Source: Kitasatospora sp. MAA19 (GTDB lineage Bacteria > Actinomycetota > Actinomycetes > Streptomycetales > Streptomycetaceae). From it: a stretch of DNA of 64,000 nt. Numbering within the stretch: the first letter of the stretch is position 1; every line of letters starts with the position of its first letter. The DNA is taken from the NCBI RefSeq assembly GCF_029894125.1, contig NZ_JARXYZ010000005.1, forward strand, positions 1 through 64,000. Direction: 5' to 3'. A program made the translations under genes and the position numbers. Shown piece after piece: positions 13,908 to 20,000 of the stretch. The notes under the pieces were generated by a model that saw only the letters and a list, made by a program, of their open reading frames with translations, searched no databases and was not told the DNA's origin.

Positions 13908-15383
13908 GTGGCCGAGGACGAGAAGACCCCGGCGCGCGAGATCATCGCCGACTACGCGCAGGCGCACTTCCGGTACTTCCGTACCGCCGACGGGACCGTG
14001 TACGCGCAGAAGACCGGCCACCCGGTGGCCCGTCCGATCCGCTCCCAGGGCACGACGGGCAGCCACCGCCAGGAACTCATGGTCGGCCTGTACCGGGACG
14101 GGGTCGGTGTGTTCAACGGCAGCGCGCTCAAGGAGGCGTTGGACCTGATCGAGGCGCTGGCCCTGTCCGAGGAGGTGCAGCCCGTCCACATCCGCGTCGC
14201 CCCGGGCTTTGACGGGGCCACCTGGCTCGACCTGGGCCGCGCCGACGGGCAGTCCGTGCGCATCCACCCTGCCGGCTGGGACATCGCCGTCCCCGACCCG
14301 CGTGAGGTCTGCTGGCGGCGCACCCAGCTCACCGGTGAACTGCCGCTTCCGGCCAAGGACACCGATGGCAAGGGCATCGACCTCCTGCTCAGGCTGTGCA
14401 ACTTCACCGACGCGGCGACCGAGTGCCTGGCCCTCGCCTGGCTCATCGGCTGCCTCGGGCCGTCCGTGCCCGTCCCCGCCCCGTTCCTGACCGGCCCGCA
14501 GGGCGCGGGCAAGTCCACCGGCGGCCGGATGCTCGTGCGGATCATCGAGGGCATGAGCGGCGACCTGCGCCGGGCGCCGAAGGACGAGGAGAACCTGATC
14601 GCGGCGGTGGCGGCCGGATGGGTCACCGCCCTGGACAACCTCTCCCACATGACCCCGGACCTGTCCGACGCCATGTGCTGCATCGTGACCGGAGCCGAGT
14701 CCGTCAAAAGGGCCCTGTTCACCGACGGGGACGTGCACCGCGCCAGCTACCGCCGACCCCTGCTCCTGACCGGCATCGACGTCGGCGTCATCCGGCCCGA
14801 CCTCGCGGAACGACTCCTGCCGCTGCGTCTGGAGCGGCCCCGCGTGCGGCGCACCGAGGCGGAGCTGTGGGCCGAGTACGCGGACGTTCTGCCCGTCGTC
14901 CTCGGGTCCCTGCTCGACCTCACGGTCAAGGTCCGCACGGCCGAGGCGGAGACCCCCACTGACCTGCGGATGGCCGACTTCGCCCACCTGTGCGCGCAGC
15001 TCGACGCGGCGACCGGCCTCGGGGCGCTCACCGCCTACCGGGCCAGCCTGGACGACCTGAACGACGACGTGATCGAGGGCGACCTCCTCGCGCAGACCGT
15101 CCTCAAGCACGCCGACACCATCGAGCCCGGCGGGGCGCAGCGCATGACCTCCACCGAGTGGCTGCACTGCCTCAGCCGCCTCTACAGCGGCGACGACCTG
15201 CGCTCCCTGCCCAAGGGCTGGCCGACCACCGGCAAAGTCCTCTCCGACCGGCTCAAGCGCCTCCAGCCGACGCTCGCGGCCCGCCGGGTCCTCATCGACA
15301 CCGGCCGGACGAGAGAGGGCCGCTACCTCGAAATGGCCCGCCCGGCCACCGCACCCCCGCACGAACAGCAACAACTGCTCTGA
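13908..15383 (+). CDS. P-loop helicase-like replication ATPase
   Basis: This 491-residue product starts at GTG (MAEDEKTPAREII), two bases after the prim-pol stop. Walker A is FLTGPQGAGKST near residue 200, and an acidic ALDNLSH stretch fits Walker B/sensor positions. A later GIDVGVIRPDLAERLLPL segment resembles the virus- and plasmid-type helicase ATPases usually fused to prim-pol domains. Here the domains are separate genes. It should unwind the element origin; the octamer array 175 bp downstream is the natural origin candidate. Confidence 0.8.
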   Translation: MAEDEKTPAREIIADYAQAHFRYFRTADGTVYAQKTGHPVARPIRSQGTTGSHRQELMVGLYRDGVGVFNGSALKEALDLIEALALSEEVQPVHIRVAPGFDGATWLDLGRADGQSVRIHPAGWDIAVPDPREVCWRRTQLTGELPLPAKDTDGKGIDLLLRLCNFTDAATECLALAWLIGCLGPSVPVPAPFLTGPQGAGKSTGGRMLVRIIEGMSGDLRRAPKDEENLIAAVAAGWVTALDNLSHMTPDLSDAMCCIVTGAESVKRALFTDGDVHRASYRRPLLLTGIDVGVIRPDLAERLLPLRLERPRVRRTEAELWAEYADVLPVVLGSLLDLTVKVRTAEAETPTDLRMADFAHLCAQLDAATGLGALTAYRASLDDLNDDVIEGDLLAQTVLKHADTIEPGGAQRMTSTEWLHCLSRLYSGDDLRSLPKGWPTTGKVLSDRLKRLQPTLAARRVLIDTGRTREGRYLEMARPATAPPHEQQQLL

Positions 15384-15407
15384 CCCGCGTCCACGCCCGC
15401 ACGGACA

Positions 15408-15449
15408 AGCAAGAAGAGCACCCGGGCCGACGAGGGTGCTCCTCTTGCT
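15408..15449 (+). terminator. Hairpin after the replication operon
   Basis: Arms at 15408-15423 and 15434-15449 pair at 15 of 16 positions around a 10-nt loop, 25 bp after the helicase stop. No long T-tract follows. It probably ends the replication transcript before the octamer array. Confidence 0.65.
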
Positions 15450-15557
15450 GTTCGGCGAAGCCGCCAAAGGTCGCGCCGCGCAGCGGCTCCTTCTTCACGC
15501 TGTGAGGCGCGCCAACCACCAACAGACACCCCCTCTTTTGTCCTAAGAGGGAAGACG

Positions 15558-15774
15558 CTGCGTCACCTGCGTCACACGGCCTGAAAAACGGCCCCTGACC
15601 TGCGCCGACACCCGTGACGCAGACGGCGGCCGCTGCGTCATCCTGCGTCACCTGCGTCACCTGCGTCATGCGATGACGCAACCCGCGACGCAGCGATGAC
15701 GCAGCCCCCGGCCGCCGCGTCACCCAAAACCCCAGGTCAGAGACCTGAATGACGCTGATGACGCAGTGACGCAG
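15558..15774. repeat. CTGCGTCA octamer array (candidate origin)
   Basis: CTGCGTCA occurs exactly in forward orientation at 15558, 15567, 15633, 15643, 15652 and 15661. It occurs inverted at 15615, 15697, 15759 and 15767. Near-matches lie at 15674, 15686, 15715 and 15750. A CAGGTC/GACCTG inverted repeat sits at 15733-15747. The 450-bp stretch 15384-15834 has no gene. Position between replicase and xis suggests iterons of a replication origin; repressor binding upstream of xis-int is the alternative. Confidence 0.75.
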
Positions 15775-15834
15775 AAATCCGCACCTAGGACACACGCCCA
15801 CCGCGAGAAGCCCGCCATCGCCCAGGGAGCACAC

Positions 15835-16023
15835 GTGACCACGATCCCGCCCCTCGTTCTGGAAGTCCCCGAAGTCATGACGGCCCTGCGCATGAGCCGC
15901 AGCAAGGTCTATGACCTCATCCGCGCCAAGAAGCTCGAAAGCTTCACGGAAGGCCGTCTCCGCCGCATCCCCGTCACCGCCCTGCACGACTACCTGCGCA
16001 CCAAGAAGGAAGAGAACGCCTAA
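15835..16023 (+). CDS. xis: Excisionase (MerR-like HTH)
   Basis: This 62-residue protein starts at GTG after AGGGAGC. The upstream in-frame codons belong to the repeat region and are less likely coding. It has the HTH_17 pattern (LEVPEVMTALRMSRSKVYDL, IRAKKLESF, then RRIPVTALHDYL). Such Xis proteins bend att DNA and direct the integrase toward excision. The TAA stop overlaps the integrase ATG (TAATG), so xis and int are coupled. An ACCTAG half-site at 15783 may place it under GntR control. Confidence 0.88.
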   Translation: MTTIPPLVLEVPEVMTALRMSRSKVYDLIRAKKLESFTEGRLRRIPVTALHDYLRTKKEENA

Positions 16024-17156
16024 TGACCAAGCGAAACCCGAACGGCGCCGGCACCGTGACCAAGCGCAAGGACGGCCGGTACCAGGCTGCCGTCTACGTC
16101 CCGCAGCCCGACGGCACGTGGGCCCGCAAGTTCGTCTATGGCAAGACCTGGGACGAGTGCGACGGCAAGCGCAAGGAGTTGGTGGAACGCGCCAAGCAGG
16201 GCATTGCCACCCCGACCCGGTCGGCGAAGCTCTCCGAGTGGCTGCCGTACTGGCTGGAGCACTTCATCAAGCCCCAGCGGAAGAAGACCACACAGGCCAA
16301 GTACGAGACGCACGTGCGCCTCTACCTCATCCCGCTGCTCGGCTCGAAGGGGCTGGAGTCGCTGAGCCCGCGCGACGTACGGACGTTCCTGGCGAAGGTC
16401 ACCAAGCAGTCCAGCGCCGCCACCGCGAAGGAGTCGCACCGAGTGCTCCGCTCGGCTCTGAGCGCCGCGTGCCGGGACGAGCTGATCGTGCGGAACGTCG
16501 CGATGCTCGTCCCGCCGCCCCGGGTGACGAGCCGTGAGATCACGCCGTGGACGCTCGGCCAGACGCTCGCCTTTCTCTCGGCCGCCCGCACCGATCCGCT
16601 CTACGCCGCGTTCGTGCTGGCCATCGCGCTCGGCATGCGGCGTGGGGAGATCGTCGGTCTGCGCTGGTCGTGGCTGGACCTGGAGAGCCGGGTCGTATGG
16701 GTGGGCCGACAGCTCCAGCGGGTCGGCGGTGAGCTGTACGAGGACACCACCAAGAACAGCAAGCGCCGCCCCGTGCCACTCCCCCGGATCTGCGTGGCAG
16801 CCCTGCGCTGGCACCGGATGCGACAGGACGAGGCCCGGCGCGCGGCCGGGGCGAAGTGGGAAGAGACCGGGTACGTCTTCACCACCCGAACCGGCCGGCC
16901 GATCGAGCCGACCAACCTCTACCGCTCGTTCGTCCGGGTGTCCAAGGCCGCCGACGTCCCCGTGATCCGGCTGCACGACGCTCGGCACGGGTGCGCGACG
17001 CTGCTCGTCGCGTGCGGGGTGCCGCCGCGGGTGGTGATGGAGATCCTCGGCCACAGCCAGATCGGGCTGACGATGAACGTCTACACCCACGTCACCCAGG
17101 ACACCCAGCGGGAGGCCCTCGGCAACATGGACCGGCTGCTCAAGCGGCGCCACTGA
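16023..17156 (+). CDS. int: AICE tyrosine integrase
   Basis: The 377-residue product has the full layout. There is an N-terminal arm-binding strand domain (GTVTKRKDGRYQAAVYV), a core-binding SAM-like domain (about residues 65-150), and a catalytic domain with Arg in GMRRGEI, HDARHG, the HSQ motif and the tyrosine in NVYTH. It ends 55 bp from the tRNA-Val 3' end, the usual place for AICE integrases that target tRNA genes. Its C-terminal half is closely related to the truncated integrase at 94-627. It acts with Xis on the 46-bp att core. Confidence 0.95.
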   Translation: MTKRNPNGAGTVTKRKDGRYQAAVYVPQPDGTWARKFVYGKTWDECDGKRKELVERAKQGIATPTRSAKLSEWLPYWLEHFIKPQRKKTTQAKYETHVRLYLIPLLGSKGLESLSPRDVRTFLAKVTKQSSAATAKESHRVLRSALSAACRDELIVRNVAMLVPPPRVTSREITPWTLGQTLAFLSAARTDPLYAAFVLAIALGMRRGEIVGLRWSWLDLESRVVWVGRQLQRVGGELYEDTTKNSKRRPVPLPRICVAALRWHRMRQDEARRAAGAKWEETGYVFTTRTGRPIEPTNLYRSFVRVSKAADVPVIRLHDARHGCATLLVACGVPPRVVMEILGHSQIGLTMNVYTHVTQDTQREALGNMDRLLKRRH

Positions 17157-17173
17157 TGTCAGGCTGAGATGTC

Positions 17174-17207
17174 AAATGCCCCGGACCATGATCGGTCCGG
17201 GGCATTT
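17174..17207. terminator. Bidirectional terminator between int and tRNA-Val
   Basis: A perfect 14-bp stem (AAATGCCCCGGACC and complement) with a 6-nt loop and A/T flanks. It ends both int and the oppositely oriented tRNA transcript. Confidence 0.85.
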
Positions 17208-17210
17208 TGG

Positions 17211-17256
17211 CTGGTGGGCGCGGACGGTTTTGAACCGCCGACATCTGCTTTGTAAG
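17211..17256. other. Right att core within tRNA-Val
   Basis: This is the second 46-bp att copy, covering the tRNA from anticodon loop to CCA. It differs from 695-740 at one base, tRNA position 57 in the T-loop (A here, G there). Both are purines, so the tRNA should stay functional. Confidence 0.88.
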
Positions 17257-17286
17257 AGCAGCGCTCTACCACTGAGCTACGCGCCC
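17212..17286 (-). tRNA. tRNA-Val (anticodon UAC)
   Basis: The 75-nt gene folds into a cloverleaf: acceptor GGGCGCG/CGCGCCC, anticodon stem CTGCT/AGCAG with loop CTTACAA, T-stem GGCGG/CCGTC and an encoded CCA. The loop centre TAC reads valine codons. Its 3' half doubles as the AICE attachment core. Confidence 0.95.
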
Positions 17287-17446
17287 CCGTCGCGGCCCGG
17301 TGGGGGCACGACGACTGCCTAGGGTACCTGGTCCCGGGGGGTGGTGTGGTGTCGGTGGCCGGGGAGTGGGACGGGTGGGGTGCCGGTGGGGTGGGGTGAT
17401 CGGGAAGAATGGGGGCGGATCAGCGGGTCGGAGCAGGGAGCGCGCA

Positions 17447-18814
17447 GTGACGGTGGCCGGCGGGAGCGGGCGGGGGTGGCGTCGGGCGGGGGGTGCGCTG
17501 GCCGACGCGCTGGTGGTGCCGGTGGTGCTGGCGGGTGCACTGGGCACGGTTGCGCTGGCCTCCGCCGGGAGCGGCGGTTGGTGGGGCCGGCGCGGCGGGG
17601 AGGGTGTGCGGGCGGACGCCAAGGCGGCCCGGGACGCCGCGCAGGAGGCGTTCTACGAGCTGGACTCGACGCAGCGCGAGGTGCAGTTGGCGGTGGAGAC
17701 CGTCCGGGCGGCCGAGGACGAGGCGACGGCACGGCGGGTGCTGGCCGACCTGGAGGCGATCTCCGGCCGGGTGGACCAGGTCACCGTGAACTACCTGGGT
17801 GCGCTGGACGCGTACAACCTGGACGACGAGGCGCTGGACGCCGGCGCGGCCACGCGGGCCCGGCGGCAGCTGGAGGACGTGAAGGGGCAGCTGGGCTCGG
17901 CCCGGGCGGAGCTGAACGACTTCCTTCAGCGGCTGCAGCCCGTCCTGCAACGCGCCGAGCAGCAGCTGATGCGGGTCACCCCCGCCGTCGAGCAGGCGAA
18001 GCGCGCGCTGCTCCAGGCGAGCAACGCGCTGGACGCGGTGCGCGGCGCCGGGCTGCGGGCGGACGACCTGGCGGCCCGGCTGGCCGAACTGGCACCGGAA
18101 CTCGGGCTGCTGAACGAGGGGCCGGCCCGGCACGGGGTGGCCCCGACGCTGCGGCGCGCGGACGAGGTGAAGCAGCGCGCGGAGGCGATCGCGGCCGACG
18201 CCGGGCAGCTGCCGGAGCGGGCGCGGGAGATCGACCGGCGGGTGGCGAGCCTGCGGACCCGGATCCAGGCGCTGGAGACCAAGGCGGCGACGGTCGAGCC
18301 GGCGCTGAGCGAACTGCGCCGCCGGTTCAGCGCGGCCTGCTGGCAGGACCTCCAGCGGGTGTCGGCGCAGGTCGCGGAAACCGGCCGGGCGGCGGAGCGG
18401 AAGCTGGCCGAGGCCGCCCGGGCCCGGGACGAGCAGCGCTGGGCGGACGCAACGGGCGCGATCGGTACGGTGCGCGCGCTGCTGGACACGGCGGACGGGT
18501 CGGTGGTCGCGGTGAACGACCGCCTGCGGCAGCTGAACGAGGTGCAGCACGACCCGAACCGGGAGGTCGAGCGGGCCCGGTTCGCCCTGCGCGACGCGCA
18601 GCGGCTGGCGATGGCGGGCCGCAGCGCGCCGGACCCGCGGCACGCCGCCCCGCTGGACGAGGCGGTGGCGCGGCTGGACCGGGCGGTGGCCACCCTGGAC
18701 GCGGCCGGCTGGCACCCCGACTACTGGCACTTCCTGACCGAGCTGGCGGGCGTGCGGGAGACGGCGGCGCGGGTGATCGGGCTGATCCGCGGCGATCTGG
18801 GCGGGCCCCGGTGA
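17447..18814 (+). CDS. Membrane-anchored coiled-coil protein
   Basis: I chose the GTG at 17447 because AGGGAG precedes it; longer in-frame extensions are low-complexity Gly/Trp. The 455-residue product has one hydrophobic segment near residues 20-42 (ALVVPVVLAGALGTVALA). It then continues as almost uninterrupted Ala/Arg/Glu helix with heptad character (for example RAEQQLMRVTPAVEQAKRAL). No enzymatic motif is visible. It is the first chromosomal gene beyond the tRNA. A structural envelope role is possible but unproven. Confidence 0.75.
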   Translation: MTVAGGSGRGWRRAGGALADALVVPVVLAGALGTVALASAGSGGWWGRRGGEGVRADAKAARDAAQEAFYELDSTQREVQLAVETVRAAEDEATARRVLADLEAISGRVDQVTVNYLGALDAYNLDDEALDAGAATRARRQLEDVKGQLGSARAELNDFLQRLQPVLQRAEQQLMRVTPAVEQAKRALLQASNALDAVRGAGLRADDLAARLAELAPELGLLNEGPARHGVAPTLRRADEVKQRAEAIAADAGQLPERAREIDRRVASLRTRIQALETKAATVEPALSELRRRFSAACWQDLQRVSAQVAETGRAAERKLAEAARARDEQRWADATGAIGTVRALLDTADGSVVAVNDRLRQLNEVQHDPNREVERARFALRDAQRLAMAGRSAPDPRHAAPLDEAVARLDRAVATLDAAGWHPDYWHFLTELAGVRETAARVIGLIRGDLGGPR

Positions 18815-18878
18815 GCACAGTGGACAAACTGCGGTGAACAAGGTGAACAAGCTGCGGTGAGCAAGGTGAACAAGCCGC
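18810..18878. repeat. Three tandem 23-bp repeats
   Basis: Units at 18810-18832, 18833-18855 and 18856-18878 share the pattern GGTGARCAAGGTGAACAAGC plus TGC or CGC, with a few substitutions in the first. The first unit spans the stop codon of the coiled-coil gene. The array ends 38 bp before the fmdB-like gene. Confidence 0.8.
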
Positions 18879-18916
18879 GGTAACCGGCCGCCGGACGGCC
18901 TGGGTACCCTGCCGGT

Positions 18917-19138
18917 ATGCCACGCTACGACTTCCGCTGCCGCACCTGCGACGCCACCTTCGAGCTCCGCCGCCCGATGGCGCAGGCCGGCGCCCCCGCC
19001 GTCTGCCCGCAGGGCCACGAGGACACCGTGAAGCTGCTGTCCGCCGTCGCCGTCACCGGCTCCGCTTCCGGCGGTGCCCCGCAGCAGGCCCCCTCCGGCG
19101 GCGGGGGCGGCTGCTGCGGCGGCGGCTGCTGCAGCTAG
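18917..19138 (+). CDS. FmdB-family zinc-ribbon protein
   Basis: A 73-residue protein opens with PRYDFRCRTCDATFELRRPM, the FmdB zinc ribbon (CxxC, later CPQGH). It ends in a Gly/Cys tail (GGGGGCCGGGCCS). FmdB-type proteins are small putative regulatory or metal-binding proteins; their exact role is unclear. The Cys-rich tail may bind extra metal. Confidence 0.88.
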   Translation: MPRYDFRCRTCDATFELRRPMAQAGAPAVCPQGHEDTVKLLSAVAVTGSASGGAPQQAPSGGGGGCCGGGCCS

Positions 19139-19160
19139 GGCCGGGGGCACCCGACCGCGG

Positions 19161-20000
19161 CTAGGACGCGACCGGGGTCGCGGCCACCCGGGCCAGGAAC
19201 CGTCGGACGATCTCCTCCCCCGCCGCCACCCCCACCTCGTCCAGGGCGGTGACGCCGGGGGCGGTCCACCCGCCGTCGGCGAGTTCGCCGTGCCCGGGCC
19301 GCCAGGCGGCGTCGGCGGCGAGCAGCAGGTCGGCGTCGAGCAGCGAGTCGCCGGCCGCGAGCACCGTGGTCGCGCCGGAGCGCCGGACGGCTTCCGCCAG
19401 TGCGGCGCTCTTGCTGAGCGGCGCGGGCACGGCGTAGACCTTGCGGCCCTGGAGGGAGACCGTCCAGCCGCGTTCGGCGCACCAGCCGGTGAGTTCGTCG
19501 AGCCAGCCACTGGGCAGTTCGGCGCGCTCGACGACGAGGTAGGCGAACAGGCCGTCGGCGACGCGGCGCTTGTGCGTCCACTCCGGGTCGGCGCTCAGCG
19601 CGAGCTGCCGGACGACCTCCTCCAACGGGGCCGCGCCGGCGGCGATCCGCGCGGTGATCTCGGCGCGCCAGTCCGGGTCGGGCACGCCGTCGACGAGCAG
19701 GTGCCCGCCGTTGCCGCAGATCGCGTACGCGGGGACCCAACCGGGCGTCGGGCCGGGCAGGTTGATCCGCTCGTACTGGGCGAGGGTGCGGGTGGTGGCG
19801 GGGACGAAACAGGCCTGGCGGACGAGGTCGACGAGCAGCGCGGCGGCTTGCTCGGTCATGAAGGAGAGCGCCTTCCCCTCGTGCACCTCGACCGAGAGCA
19901 GCCGGGGCGCGAGCCGGTCGGGGACGTCCAGGGCGAGGGCCCGGTTGGAGTAGACGAGCGTGCGGTCGAGGTCGCTGGCCACGAGAACATCCGGGTGCAT
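19161..20000 (-). CDS. HAD phosphatase of the Ter biosynthetic module
   Basis: This 279-residue HAD hydrolase starts with VASDLDRTLVYSN, carrying the nucleophile Asp in DLDRT. It has a late acidic motif AAGDSLLDADLL and a Cof-like cap. The ATG overlaps the stop of the upstream fusion gene (ATGA), so translation is coupled. HAD phosphatases belong to the Ter-associated module proposed to make a nucleoside-like metabolite, where they would remove a phosphate. Its substrate here is inferred from neighbours only. Confidence 0.85.
   Translation of the reverse strand: MHPDVLVASDLDRTLVYSNRALALDVPDRLAPRLLSVEVHEGKALSFMTEQAAALLVDLVRQACFVPATTRTLAQYERINLPGPTPGWVPAYAICGNGGHLLVDGVPDPDWRAEITARIAAGAAPLEEVVRQLALSADPEWTHKRRVADGLFAYLVVERAELPSGWLDELTGWCAERGWTVSLQGRKVYAVPAPLSKSAALAEAVRRSGATTVLAAGDSLLDADLLLAADAAWRPGHGELADGGWTAPGVTALDEVGVAAGEEIVRRFLARVAATPVAS

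Larger units (their letters stand above)
695..17256. mobile_element. AICE integrated in tRNA-Val
   Basis: A 16.5-kb actinomycete integrative and conjugative element is bounded by the 46-bp att repeats at 695-740 and 17211-17256. It carries int and xis beside the tRNA. Replication is of the primase-polymerase type, with a helicase-like partner. Transfer uses a single FtsK-like TraB and small spread proteins. Regulation involves a GntR (KorSA-type) repressor. These modules are the hallmark of the pSAM2-type family, whose members replicate and move double-stranded DNA between mycelia. The first five kilobases are cargo: a likely restriction-modification pair and nucleotide-processing proteins. 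Confidence 0.9.

Noticed and set aside
15558..15774. CRISPR array
   Set aside because: Repeats are 8 bp, occur in both orientations and have irregular spacing; no cas genes are present.
17300..17446. Upstream extension of the coiled-coil protein
   Set aside because: Low-complexity Gly-rich translation with no ribosome site; the GTG at 17447 has one.
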